From Helicobacter sp. MIT 11-5569 (lineage in GTDB: Bacteria > Campylobacterota > Campylobacteria > Campylobacterales > Helicobacteraceae): a stretch of 64,000 nucleotides of DNA. The DNA lies in assembly GCF_000765695.2 (NCBI RefSeq), contig NZ_JRPB02000008.1:1-64000 (forward strand), given 5' to 3'. The notes under the pieces were generated by a model, which saw nothing but the letters and a program-made list of their open reading frames with translations, was not told where the DNA came from and did no database searches. The translations under genes and the position numbers were made by a program. Positions 42,205 through 50,994 of the stretch are shown one piece after another; positions within the stretch are counted from its first letter, which is position 1; every line of letters begins with the position of its first letter.

Positions 42205-42864
42205 GTGGTAAAACAAAAGAAATTTAGAGAGATAAAATATAAAATTTTAGCAAAGATTCTGCCCATTTTTCTTGTGGGGATTATCCGTCTTCTTGTAGTA
42301 TTTGTGCGTTTTGAATTTAGAGTATCTCAAAAAGTATTGGAAAAATTTAGCAATAATGAACCTTTTGTTGTTTCTTTTTGGCATGGAGAGTTACTTTTGC
42401 AGCCATTTTTGTTTGAGAAGTATGCAAGCAAAAAAAAAGTTTGGGTATTCACCAGTAAGCATTTTGATGGCGAAATTAGCAGTAATGTTATAAGCTATTT
42501 TGGTATTAATGTATTAAGGGGTTCTAGTTCAAAAGGTGGAACCCGTGTTTTGTATCATGCTGTTAAAAAAATAGAAAATAATGAGTATGTTGCAATTACT
42601 CCTGATGGTCCGCGTGGTCCTTATCATAGTATTGCAGATGGTGTGGTATTTTTAGCACAGAAAACGAATGTTCCTGTGGTGGTTCTTAGAACTTTTTTTA
42701 GCAATGCTTGGGAGCTCAAAAGTTGGGATAAACTTAAGATTCCAAAACCTTTTAGCAAGGTAGTGTGTGTAATAAAAGAACCATTTATGTTAGAATCTAT
42801 GGAATTAGAGGAAGCAAAGGCTTATCTGAAAGAAAAAATGGAAGAAGATGTATGCGATTTTTAG
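42205..42864 (+). CDS. DUF374-family lysophospholipid/lipid A acyltransferase-like
   Basis: Membrane-associated protein of 219 residues with an N-terminal hydrophobic helix (~14-34) and the DUF374 core: SFWHGELLLQPF with a catalytic-type His, SKHFDGEI, RGSSSKGGTRVL, and TPDGPRGPYHSIADGVVFLAQ. The family is related to LpxL/KdtA-linked acyltransferases and is thought to act on lipid A or phospholipids. The GTG start follows miaB by 6 bases. Its end overlaps the next start. Confidence 0.85.
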   Translation: MVKQKKFREIKYKILAKILPIFLVGIIRLLVVFVRFEFRVSQKVLEKFSNNEPFVVSFWHGELLLQPFLFEKYASKKKVWVFTSKHFDGEISSNVISYFGINVLRGSSSKGGTRVLYHAVKKIENNEYVAITPDGPRGPYHSIADGVVFLAQKTNVPVVVLRTFFSNAWELKSWDKLKIPKPFSKVVCVIKEPFMLESMELEEAKAYLKEKMEEDVCDF

Positions 42865-43316
42865 GTATTAGTATTGCTCTTATCTGTGTTTTAGTTGGAA
42901 TCGTGTATTTTTCAACCTCTTATCAATTAGGTAGAGATGCAGAAAAAGAACTAGAAAAAGGGAATTTTCAAGAAGCGCATGCGCTTGCTATACAAGCTCT
43001 CGAGGAAGATCCTTATAATCGTTTGGCATTTGCAGTTGCAAATCAAGCAAAACAACGTTTAAATATTCAAAATTTTTTAAAACAATCAAAAGAGAATCAA
43101 CAAGACGCGTTTAATATCTTAAAAGATGGAAGTTTGAGCCCAGAAGAGTTTTTGCGCTTAGAATGGATGGTAGAAGAGTTTAACAGAAGCTATCGCGGGC
43201 TTTTGATATTAAATCAACCTAATGAAAAAGAAAAAGAGCAATTAGAACAATATAAACTTTGGTTTGAAAATTTAAACCAACGCCTTAATGAAGTCAAACA
43301 AATCAAAAATGGATAA
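42852..43316 (+). CDS. membrane-anchored TPR-like helical protein
   Basis: 154 residues with one N-terminal transmembrane or signal-anchor helix (MRFLGISIALICVLVGIVYF). A periplasmic helical region follows, starting DAEKELEKGNFQEAHALAIQ, one clear TPR-like helix pair, then a long coiled helix. The function is unknown. The ATG at 42852 overlaps the acyltransferase stop, with GGAAGA as SD. Its end overlaps the hemW start, so it is embedded in this operon. Confidence 0.8.
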   Translation: MRFLGISIALICVLVGIVYFSTSYQLGRDAEKELEKGNFQEAHALAIQALEEDPYNRLAFAVANQAKQRLNIQNFLKQSKENQQDAFNILKDGSLSPEEFLRLEWMVEEFNRSYRGLLILNQPNEKEKEQLEQYKLWFENLNQRLNEVKQIKNG

Positions 43317-44403
43317 TGAAATTTTAGAAGTTGGTTTGTATTTGCATATTCCATTTTGCGATAGTAAATGTGGATATTGTGCTTTTAACTCCAAAACAGA
43401 TAAAAACCATTTAAAATCTATTTATATGCAAAAGATTAGTGAATATTTAGAGGATAAACTTAAAAGTTTGCAAGAAAACAACTTGATTAAAATTATTTCT
43501 GTATATATTGGCGGGGGGACGCCGAGCGTTGTAGAATCGCATTTGTATAATGATGTATTTGATAGATTTTTGCCTTTTTTAGAAGAAAATGCAGAAATTA
43601 CAATAGAAGCAAATCCTAATCATCTAAGTTTTGATTGGTTGTATGATATGCGAAGTTTAGGCGTGAATCGCTTAAGTCTTGGTGTGCAGAGTTTTGACTC
43701 TCAAAAACTTGCTTTTTTGGAGAGAGAGCATAATAATAAAAATACATGGATTGCTATTGATGCAATACAAAAAGCAGGGATTAATAATCTTAGTATTGAT
43801 TTAATCTATGGCACGCCTTTATGCACGGAATCTCTTTTGGAAAAAGAGCTAAAAATTGTATTAGACTTGCCTCTTACGCATCTCTCAGCTTATCATTTAA
43901 GTTTTGAGCCCGGTAGTCGTTTTTATAAAGAAAAAGAGCAAGTGTATATGGAATCTCAAAAGTATTTTGAAGGCGAGTTTGGTGGATTTTTAAGCATAGG
44001 ACATTTTGTCGCGGCGCATTTGGAGAAATTTTTGCATTATGAAGTGAGTAATTATGGGAGAATTTCTGCGCATAATTTACACTATTGGAAAGGCGGAGAT
44101 TATATTGGAATCGGGGCTGGGGCTGTTGGTTGTATCAATGATGTGCGCACGAGTATGCCAAATAGCATTGAAAGATTTTTAGAAAAGTTTAGCGAACAAA
44201 AAGAAGTTTTAACAACAAAAGATAAGGAATTAGAACATTTATTTTTGGGATTCCGTTCTTGCGTGGGGGTGGAGGTTAATAAGATTCCAAATCCAAAAAA
44301 TTTAGCATTACTTTTAGGAGAAAAGGTTCTTTATCAAAAAGATAATAGAGTGTATGCAAAAGATTATTTCTTAGGAGATGAAATTGCGTTATTTCTTAGT
44401 TGA
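43309..44403 (+). CDS. hemW: HemW-like radical SAM protein
   Basis: Radical SAM protein of 364 residues of the HemN/HemW group. It has LYLHIPFCDSKCGYCAF with cysteines 17, 21 and 24, the GGGTPS motif near 75, and SLGVQSFDSQKL near 130. HemW members bind haem and serve as haem chaperones rather than coproporphyrinogen oxidases. The ATG at 43309 matches the usual family start; one seven codons earlier (43288) is possible. It ends overlapping the convergent PilO-like gene by eight bases. Confidence 0.88.
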   Translation: MDNEILEVGLYLHIPFCDSKCGYCAFNSKTDKNHLKSIYMQKISEYLEDKLKSLQENNLIKIISVYIGGGTPSVVESHLYNDVFDRFLPFLEENAEITIEANPNHLSFDWLYDMRSLGVNRLSLGVQSFDSQKLAFLEREHNNKNTWIAIDAIQKAGINNLSIDLIYGTPLCTESLLEKELKIVLDLPLTHLSAYHLSFEPGSRFYKEKEQVYMESQKYFEGEFGGFLSIGHFVAAHLEKFLHYEVSNYGRISAHNLHYWKGGDYIGIGAGAVGCINDVRTSMPNSIERFLEKFSEQKEVLTTKDKELEHLFLGFRSCVGVEVNKIPNPKNLALLLGEKVLYQKDNRVYAKDYFLGDEIALFLS

Positions 44404-44914
44404 AATATGTATCAAGTCGGAAAGAAAATACAATATTGTCATCTTCTCTTTCTATATGAATAGGAAAGTTAAAGCGAGTGATTCCAGGAAGAGTTTTTGT
44501 GAGAATTAACGCGTCTTTTAATTTAGTAATATTTTCTAGTTTTCCACTAATAATGTAACGTTGTTTAAAATATTTTCCTTCTTGCACTGGGCTTCCATCA
44601 GTAACAACTCCGGAATTTTCAAAGATAATTCTTAGTTTTTCTTCAACTTCGTTTTGCGTAATTCTATGTTTGAAATACCCTAAAGATTGTGCATTTTGAG
44701 CTTGATAGTCTTGAAGTTTTTTGAGTTCTGCGCTGTGTTGTGCTTCTATTTGCTTTTGCACATAGAGTTCTTTGCGATATTTTGCATTGGTTTGACGAAA
44801 TGTATCAAGGGCAGGTTGAATCACTCCCAAAAAGATTCCAGCTACTAAAAAGAAATAAAAAATAAAGAAAAAGGTATTGCGAATCCAGTCAATTTGTGCA
44901 AAAAATGTTTTCAT
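44396..44914 (-). CDS. PilO-like inner-membrane protein
   Basis: 172 residues: short cytoplasmic start, one transmembrane helix (~13-33, FFFIFYFFLVAGIFLGVI), a periplasmic coiled coil (~35-80) and a ferredoxin-like C-terminal domain. This is the PilO/GspM plan. It is the last of three ATGA-overlapping genes whose order PilM-PilN-PilO matches type IV pilus, type II secretion and competence loci. No ATPase, secretin or pseudopilin is nearby. The call is by architecture. Confidence 0.65.
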   Translation of the reverse strand: MKTFFAQIDWIRNTFFFIFYFFLVAGIFLGVIQPALDTFRQTNAKYRKELYVQKQIEAQHSAELKKLQDYQAQNAQSLGYFKHRITQNEVEEKLRIIFENSGVVTDGSPVQEGKYFKQRYIISGKLENITKLKDALILTKTLPGITRFNFPIHIEREDDNIVFSFRLDTYFN

Positions 44915-45423
44915 TGTTCTATATCCTCAAGCTTACTTACAGATACAAAGTTATACCAACCATTTGGTAGCATATAAAAATCTGCGCGACTTTGGTGAAA
45001 TATAGAACGCAAAGGCACTTCTAGTAAAAAAGTATAAATTTGCTTAGAAGGTGTTGTTCCATAGAGTGTAAGTTGGTATTGTTCCATTTGAATTTTATTA
45101 AGCGTGATTTGCTCCGGAATTAAATCAAAGAGATTCTCTATACTCTCTTTTAGTAATATATTTTGATGCGAAACATATTCTATGAATTGCACTTTTTCTT
45201 GCTCAACAATTAAATGTTCTTGGAGTTCTTTAATCTCTTCTAAAAGAGTTCTTTGCATTTGAGAGGCAAGTTGTGTATTTTTTTGCATAAAATATCCCTG
45301 CACTTTTAGAATTGCAACAAATCCAGCAAAGACAAAGAGTGTTAAAAAAATATAGCCCCACCAAATGCGTGAAACTTTTTTAAAGAATGTCTTTTTACCC
45401 GGTTGTGTGAAGCTGTAATTCAT
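44911..45423 (-). CDS. PilN-like inner-membrane protein
   Basis: 170 residues. A cytoplasmic N-terminus is followed by one transmembrane helix (~24-44, WGYIFLTLFVFAGFVAILKV), a periplasmic coiled coil (~50-95), and a small alpha/beta domain with a repeated short-strand pattern (ITLNKIQMEQYQLTLYGTT), typical of PilN. It overlaps both neighbours by four bases (ATGA), so the three products are made in balance. Confidence 0.68.
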   Translation of the reverse strand: MNYSFTQPGKKTFFKKVSRIWWGYIFLTLFVFAGFVAILKVQGYFMQKNTQLASQMQRTLLEEIKELQEHLIVEQEKVQFIEYVSHQNILLKESIENLFDLIPEQITLNKIQMEQYQLTLYGTTPSKQIYTFLLEVPLRSIFHQSRADFYMLPNGWYNFVSVSKLEDIEQ

Positions 45424-46460
45424 ACTTGCCCCTTTGCTTTAAAAGACTGATAAGAATCATAACCTAAATTAGCTAATTCTTTTGCAATATCGCAACTAAA
45501 AATATTGACTTCAAGCATTGTAATTTGTTGGATTTGTTGTAGTGTTTCTTGTTTAATATCGTGGGGGTTAAAAATAACGATTTCACTAACAAACTCACTA
45601 TCATAAAGTGCGTTGCTATAAAATTCATTAAGTGCTGATTGTATAAATTTTGCAGCAGTATTGACACGCGAAAAATCGTTCAAATCTTCACGATTTTCTT
45701 GATCTTCGTCTGATTTTGGAGCATCTGTATCATTACCCTTTAAGACTTCTATGAGTTCATCATCATTTGCATCATTGCTTAAATCAACTTCTTCAATGCC
45801 GCTTAGCTCATCTTGTAAGTCTTTTTCAATATCTGTTTGTTGAATATCATCTTCATCTTCGCTTAAAGAATTTCTAACCACGGTCAATTCTGCGTCAATT
45901 TCGCTTTCAAGGATGTAATACCCACCAAAAAGTGCGCCACAATTTTTCTTTGTTACAAGCATTGTGATGTTAGAGCGTTGGAAAAGCACATAAAGCTTAC
46001 AAGTGTCTTGAAAAGTATCTTTAGCAAGATGATAAAGCACTAAAAAAGGAGAAATTACAAAATCCGCTCCTAATCTTAAAAAGCGTTTTTTGGTTTCCGC
46101 GATTCCTTCATTAGAGACAAAAACAGACCAATTATTATCAAATCGTTTATAAGCAACTTCTGCACAATTTACACCGAAGTTTTTAAACTCTTCCTCTTTG
46201 TCTGTGTTTAAGACTCCTTGAATAATAGAGTAAGAAAGCACAGAAGTATAAGTAAAGGGATTTTTGGCATGAATTTTTTGGATATAGCGCACAGCTTGAA
46301 TTGGTAATTCACCCGGATTTGTGCGGAATTCTTTGTTTTGGCTAGAGATGAGTTTGCCTCCTTTATAGAAATGCGCCACAACATTACAAGTTTTATTATC
46401 AATTTCAATACCAACAATAATGGTCGGAAAAAGTGGGCGGATGAGCCTAAAAAGATTCAT
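45420..46460 (-). CDS. PilM-like actin-fold protein
   Basis: 346 residues. It begins with an actin/ASKHA-like strand pattern (TIIVGIEIDNKTCNVVAHF) as in PilM/GspL cytoplasmic domains. A long acidic insert (residues ~205-265, rich in Asp/Glu) interrupts the fold, unusual for PilM. It has no transmembrane helix and should act in the cytoplasm, bound to the PilN-like protein. TTGGAGTTG precedes the ATG. It is first of the triad; TATTAT-like boxes lie in the 119-base region upstream. Confidence 0.62.
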   Translation of the reverse strand: MNLFRLIRPLFPTIIVGIEIDNKTCNVVAHFYKGGKLISSQNKEFRTNPGELPIQAVRYIQKIHAKNPFTYTSVLSYSIIQGVLNTDKEEEFKNFGVNCAEVAYKRFDNNWSVFVSNEGIAETKKRFLRLGADFVISPFLVLYHLAKDTFQDTCKLYVLFQRSNITMLVTKKNCGALFGGYYILESEIDAELTVVRNSLSEDEDDIQQTDIEKDLQDELSGIEEVDLSNDANDDELIEVLKGNDTDAPKSDEDQENREDLNDFSRVNTAAKFIQSALNEFYSNALYDSEFVSEIVIFNPHDIKQETLQQIQQITMLEVNIFSCDIAKELANLGYDSYQSFKAKGQV

Positions 46461-46579
46461 AACAACTCCAAAACTAAACTTGCATAAAGCGTAATAATAA
46501 GTAATTTTGGCTTAAATAATAGACTTTTTATTTATAAATTTAAAAAAACTATCCTAAAAGCATAAAACATAATAAAAAA

Positions 46580-47404
46580 TTAATGGGATTCTTCTTTAGT
46601 GTCCATTTGCGATTCCTTATTGCTTTGCGCTGTTTCGTGGTTTTTCATGTGTTGATTGTTACCATTTGCATTAGTTGCATCAATTTTCATATGTATTTTA
46701 TTACCCATTTGTGGATTTTGTAGAAATTTAATCCCTTTTTGCACCATTAGTCCTCCAAATATCATAATAGCAATAGCAGAGAGATTCATTAGAATTTTTC
46801 TAAAACTCGGCTTGCTAAACATTGTATTTGTCAGCAATCCAAGCAAAAAAAGTGATGGTAAAGTTCCGATTCCAAAAACTAGCATAATAAGCATTGCTGT
46901 TAGGATATTAGCAAACCCAGCTGCGCTAAAAAGAAAAGCATACACAAATCCGCAGGGTAACAAACCATTTAAAAGCCCTAATAAATAAAGGCTAAAAGGA
47001 GTTTTTAAGCTAAGAGTATTTTGGAATTTTGTTTGATACCATTTAGAGGCTTGCATAGAGTGTTCTAGTTTTGTTAGAAAGGTGATTTTGCCAAGCAAGG
47101 AAAGTCCTGCTAAAATCATAGCGATTCCTGCAAAGACAAAGAGAGAGCCACGCAGTGTTGCATTAATACTAAACATGCTTCCAAGTGCGCCAACAATCGC
47201 CCCTAAAATAACATAAGTTGTTATGCGTCCAAGATTATATAATGTGTGATAAGCAATAAGTTTTTCTCTGCTTGTGATTGTATTATTTGTTAGCTTTCCG
47301 CTATAAGCTAAAACAATTCCTCCGCACATTCCAATACAATGTCCAAACCCTCCCAAAAAGGCAATTACAAATAGTCCAATTAAATCAAGATGTTCTAAAG
47401 CCAC
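46580..47404 (-). CDS. TauE/SafE-like (UreH-type) membrane protein with metal-rich tail
   Basis: 274 residues with six to seven transmembrane helices. Two conserved segments, FGHCIGMCGG near residue 22 and GLLPCGFVYAFLFS near 145, define the DsbD/UreH-like sulfite exporter family often associated with copper delivery to cytochrome cbb3 oxidase. The cytoplasmic/periplasmic tail (from ~230) is rich in His, Met and Asn. The actual substrate is not evident. The GTG start follows cysS by 9 bases with AAGGA as SD. Confidence 0.82.
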   Translation of the reverse strand: MALEHLDLIGLFVIAFLGGFGHCIGMCGGIVLAYSGKLTNNTITSREKLIAYHTLYNLGRITTYVILGAIVGALGSMFSINATLRGSLFVFAGIAMILAGLSLLGKITFLTKLEHSMQASKWYQTKFQNTLSLKTPFSLYLLGLLNGLLPCGFVYAFLFSAAGFANILTAMLIMLVFGIGTLPSLFLLGLLTNTMFSKPSFRKILMNLSAIAIMIFGGLMVQKGIKFLQNPQMGNKIHMKIDATNANGNNQHMKNHETAQSNKESQMDTKEESH

Positions 47405-47413
47405 TTTTTTTCC

Positions 47414-48814
47414 TTAAATTTTCTCCCAAATACAACCTTCAGGTGTATCCATTATTTCAATACCTTTTTGGCGCAATTCTTCGCGGATTTTATCGGCATT
47501 TTGGAAGTCTTTTGCTTTTTTAAATTCTGCACGCTTGTTTATTAAATCTTCAATCTCAGCTTTAAATGCTTCACTAATGCCAAGCTGAAAATATTTAAAA
47601 CAATCTTTTGCTCCTATGCCTAAAATTTTAGAGACAAAATTAAGATTTTCTTTCATTAATGAAATCTTGTCATTTTGTTTGGAATCTAATTGTTCGTTTG
47701 CTGTTGTAATAAAGTCATCTAACACACTTAGAGCTTTTGAAATGTTTAAATCATCACTCAAAGCTTCTAAAAATTCTTTTTGAAATGTATCTTGCGCATT
47801 TGTGGAATCTTTACTTTTGAGAGATACAAGGCGTTTTTTTAAGCGATAAAGGCGGTCTAACCTTTTTTTAGACGCAAGCAAATCTTCTTCTGCAAAGTTT
47901 AATCCAGCTCGATAATGTGTGCTTAAAAGATAGAATCGCAAAATTTCTCCATCATAATTTAAAAGAGCATCTTTGATAAAAAAGCTATTGCCTAGCGATT
48001 TTGCCATTTTTTCTCCATTAATGGTTACAAAGCCATTGTGCATCCAATATTTTGCAAGATGTTGTCCATCGGCACAACGTGTTTGTGAGGCTTCATTTTC
48101 ATGGTGGGGAAAGAGTAAATCCGCTCCACCTCCGTGAATATCAATCGCATATTCTCCTTGCAAGGCTAAATGTGCCTTTATCATCGCACTACACTCAATA
48201 TGCCAACCCGGACGCCCTTTACCAAAGGGAGAATCATAGCCAATATCACCGATTCCTTTATAGCTTTTCCATAGAGCAAAATCCTTGTTATCGTGCTTTT
48301 GTTCGCTATTTTGCACACGACTTTGGGATTCTAACTCCGCAATTCTGCCACTTAGACTTCCGTATTCTTTGTCTTTATTCACAGATAAATAAATATCGCC
48401 ATTAGGTGTTTGATATGCAATTCCTTTATCAAGAAGAATTTGAATCATTGCACACATGCTTTCTAAATTTTCTGTTGCTTTTGGCTCAATATCTGCGCGT
48501 AATACGCCTAAAGCTTCCATTTCATTTAAATATCTTTGGGTGTAAGTTTGTGTAATTTCTTCAATAGAGCAGTTATTTTGCATTGCTTTGTTAATAATTT
48601 TATCATCAATATCTGTAAAGTTTTTGACAAAAGTAACTTTATAGCCATTCTCACGCAATACCCTGCGTAATAAATCAAATACAATTGCACTTCTTGCGTG
48701 TCCTAAGTGAGAATCATCATACACAGTTGGTCCGCATACATAAATACGCGCTTCATTAGGGATTATGGACTCAAATTGCACTTTTTCTTTTTTGTGGCTA
48801 TCATAGATTTTCAT
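47414..48814 (-). CDS. cysS: cysteinyl-tRNA synthetase
   Basis: Charges tRNA-Cys. The 466-residue product has CGPTVYDDSHLGHARS (zinc Cys and HIGH), a second zinc region GRPGWHIECSAM, GADLLFPHHENE, and the KMSKS equivalent EKMAKSLGNS near residue 265. The ATG at 48814 (AGAGAAATA upstream) is used; an upstream ATG would add 18 hydrophobic residues foreign to the family. TGCTATACT (48856-48848 on the minus strand) is a likely extended -10. Confidence 0.95.
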   Translation of the reverse strand: MKIYDSHKKEKVQFESIIPNEARIYVCGPTVYDDSHLGHARSAIVFDLLRRVLRENGYKVTFVKNFTDIDDKIINKAMQNNCSIEEITQTYTQRYLNEMEALGVLRADIEPKATENLESMCAMIQILLDKGIAYQTPNGDIYLSVNKDKEYGSLSGRIAELESQSRVQNSEQKHDNKDFALWKSYKGIGDIGYDSPFGKGRPGWHIECSAMIKAHLALQGEYAIDIHGGGADLLFPHHENEASQTRCADGQHLAKYWMHNGFVTINGEKMAKSLGNSFFIKDALLNYDGEILRFYLLSTHYRAGLNFAEEDLLASKKRLDRLYRLKKRLVSLKSKDSTNAQDTFQKEFLEALSDDLNISKALSVLDDFITTANEQLDSKQNDKISLMKENLNFVSKILGIGAKDCFKYFQLGISEAFKAEIEDLINKRAEFKKAKDFQNADKIREELRQKGIEIMDTPEGCIWEKI

Positions 48815-48847
48815 TATTTCTCTTTTATTTACAAAACTAAAGCAAAA

Positions 48848-48853
48848 AGTATA
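48848..48853 (-). promoter_or_regulatory. extended -10 of cysS
   Basis: TATACT preceded by TGC on the minus strand, about 35 bases before the cysS ATG, in the cysS/hisD divergent region. Confidence 0.5.
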
Positions 48854-48920
48854 GCAGAATTTCATCAATTCGATAAATCATAAAGTAGTGTTTATAAAAT
48901 TAAATTAAACATTAAATCGC

Positions 48921-48926
48921 TAAAAT
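48921..48926 (+). promoter_or_regulatory. -10 of the hisD-hemC operon
   Basis: TAAAAT in TCGCTAAAATACA, 27 bases before the hisD ATG, with SD AAAGGATAG between. Confidence 0.5.
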
Positions 48927-48952
48927 ACAAGCCCTATTGAAAAGGATAGAAA

Positions 48953-50260
48953 ATGATTTCCATATTAAAAAGTAGCGAGAGTGATTTTGTAGAAAAATTT
49001 AATACACTTTTAATACGTGGCGCAATGGATATTTCTAATGTAGAAGGACGCGTTAAAGAATTATTAAATGCAATTAAGACGCAAGGAGAAGAAGCAATAA
49101 TTTCTCAAGTTGCGCAGTTTGATTGTTGGAATCCCAAAAGTTTTTCAGATTTGAAAATCATGCAAAATCAAATGGAGCATGCATACAAAGATTTAGATTC
49201 CACTTTAAAAGAATCCTTACAGCTTGCTTATGAGCGTATTTATGCGTTCCATGCTAAACAAAAACCAAAAACTTGGCTAGATTTTGAAGAAAATGGCAAT
49301 ATCTTAGGACAAAAAGTAACACCTGTGGATAGAGCAGGATTGTATATTCCCGGTGGCAAAGCTGCTTATCCTAGCTCGCTTTTGATGAATACGATTCCAG
49401 CACTTGTTGCAGGTGTTAAAGAGATTGTAGTTTGCACGCCAACCCCAGAAAATAAACCTAATGCGTTGTTGCTTGCTGCAATGTATCTTTGTGGAATCAA
49501 AGAAGCATATAAGATTGGTGGCGCAAGCGCAATTGGAGCACTTGCGTATGGAGTTAGCGGAAAAAATAAAATCGCAAAAGTAGATGTGATTACAGGACCG
49601 GGAAATATTTATGTCGCAACAGCTAAAAAACTTGTTTTTGGCGAAGTTAATATTGATATGATTGCAGGACCTAGCGAGATTGGAATCTTACATGAAGGGG
49701 CAGGTAATATAGATTTTGTTGCATGGGATTTACTCTCACAAGCAGAACATGATGAGATGGCAAGTGCGATTTTAATAACCACAAATGCAGAATTTGCAAC
49801 AGCAGTTGCAAAACGCATTGATGAGCTTTTAGAAACATTGCCGCGTAAAGACATTGCTTCAAAATCTATCAATGAGCGTGGCGCAATTATTGTTGCAAGA
49901 GATTTAGAACAAGCTTTGGAATTAATGAACCAAATTGCTCCAGAACATTTGGAAGTCTTAGTGAAGAATCCTTTGGAGATTTTGCCAAAAATCAAACACG
50001 CAGGAGCAATTTTTATTGGAGAAAATACACCTGAACCTATTGGAGATTATATTGCAGGACCAAATCATACTTTGCCAACAGGTGGAAGTGCGAAGTTTTT
50101 CTCTCCCTTATCAACAGAGCATTTTATGAAAAAGAGTTCTATTATTTCTTTTTCAAAACAAGGAATTACGCAAATTGGTAAAGAATGTGGAATCTTAGCG
50201 CATACAGAAGGGCTTGATGCGCACCAAAATGCAGTATTAACACGGTTAAAATCACTTTAA
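48953..50260 (+). CDS. hisD: histidinol dehydrogenase
   Basis: Final two oxidation steps of histidine synthesis, histidinol to histidine. It has 435 residues with VDRAGLYIPGGKAAYPSS near 120, GPGNIYVATAKKLVFG near 220, DMIAGPSEIG near 240, DLLSQAEHDE (zinc ligands) and the C-terminal GPNHTLPTGGSAKF. With hisIE at 58685 it shows the organism makes histidine, unlike H. pylori. It starts a long operon running to hemC. Confidence 0.96.
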   Translation: MISILKSSESDFVEKFNTLLIRGAMDISNVEGRVKELLNAIKTQGEEAIISQVAQFDCWNPKSFSDLKIMQNQMEHAYKDLDSTLKESLQLAYERIYAFHAKQKPKTWLDFEENGNILGQKVTPVDRAGLYIPGGKAAYPSSLLMNTIPALVAGVKEIVVCTPTPENKPNALLLAAMYLCGIKEAYKIGGASAIGALAYGVSGKNKIAKVDVITGPGNIYVATAKKLVFGEVNIDMIAGPSEIGILHEGAGNIDFVAWDLLSQAEHDEMASAILITTNAEFATAVAKRIDELLETLPRKDIASKSINERGAIIVARDLEQALELMNQIAPEHLEVLVKNPLEILPKIKHAGAIFIGENTPEPIGDYIAGPNHTLPTGGSAKFFSPLSTEHFMKKSSIISFSKQGITQIGKECGILAHTEGLDAHQNAVLTRLKSL

Positions 50261-50270
50261 AGGAATAACA

Positions 50271-50537
50271 ATGGACCATATTTTAGAAGGTTTGCCACAA
50301 GATAAGTGGATAGATATTATTTTTCATGCTTCACGTGGGCTTGCGACAAAAGAGCTAACACGTATGTTAGAAAGACAAGCGGCAATGGAAGTTTTGCTAG
50401 AGAAACGCTTAGGAGAAATGTGGGAAGAAGAATTAACATATTTGCAAAATAGCGAGGAGAGTTCGGAGGAGATTCATCATAAAACACAGGATTTAGCGAT
50501 TCTTTCTATGCAAGATATTTTGACGCAAAACGAATAG
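50271..50537 (+). CDS. DUF2018 protein, HP0242-like
   Basis: 88 residues, all helical. The segment QDKWIDIIFHASRGLATKEL matches the DKWNDIIFHASKKLSKKEL region of H. pylori HP0242, and the end SMQDILTQNE matches SMANILSGNE. HP0242 forms a homodimer with a knotted backbone; its cellular role is unknown. Position before HP0241-like, polyprenyl synthase and hemA genes is the same as in H. pylori. AAAGGAAT precedes the ATG. Confidence 0.9.
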   Translation: MDHILEGLPQDKWIDIIFHASRGLATKELTRMLERQAAMEVLLEKRLGEMWEEELTYLQNSEESSEEIHHKTQDLAILSMQDILTQNE

Positions 50538-50538
50538 T

Positions 50539-50994
50539 ATGTATTTTTTTAGATTGTTTTTGGGTATTTTTGTTGGTTTAATTCTTGGAGTTTCACCACT
50601 TTTTGCCCCTCCAGAATGGAAAGCAGAACGTTTTGTAGAGCTTGAAAAAGATGAATTTTATGTTTTGACTTTGCAAGCAAATGATGCACAAAAGACACTA
50701 TTTTTTCGTTGGACATTGTTAAAAAATGAAGGTTTGGTTGTGCATTTAAACTACGATTCTTTTCCGCACCAATTCATTCTTTATCAAGATTATCAACGCA
50801 CTTGTTATGAGATTCCGCTGCTTAAAGCAGACCAACGTTATTATACAAGAGAGCCATTTTTTATGCTGTGTTTTAAAGATTATCACCGCACAAAAAAGAT
50901 TGCAACATTAAAATTTTATATTTATGAAGGCAGTCGAGATTTTAATATTATTGATGAAAGGAAAGTTCCAAATGGTGGCTTTAACGCGTATTGA
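50539..50994 (+). CDS. HP0241-like exported protein of unknown function
   Basis: 151 residues with a signal peptide (LFLGIFVGLILGVSPLFA) and a small beta-rich domain containing three cysteines. It sits one base after the DUF2018 gene and overlaps the start of the polyprenyl synthase by 23 bases, the same neighbourhood as HP0241. The function is unknown; location in the periplasm or outer membrane is inferred from the signal peptide. Confidence 0.78.
   Translation: MYFFRLFLGIFVGLILGVSPLFAPPEWKAERFVELEKDEFYVLTLQANDAQKTLFFRWTLLKNEGLVVHLNYDSFPHQFILYQDYQRTCYEIPLLKADQRYYTREPFFMLCFKDYHRTKKIATLKFYIYEGSRDFNIIDERKVPNGGFNAY

Noticed and set aside
42033-42266. Minus-strand frame spanning the miaB/acyltransferase junction
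   Set aside because: Antisense to two supported genes with no promoter, SD or recognisable product.
48860-48880. CGATAAAT upstream of hisD as a sigma28 -10
   Set aside because: No TAAAG/TAAGTTT-like element lies at the required distance, whereas a normal TAAAAT -10 is present at 48921.
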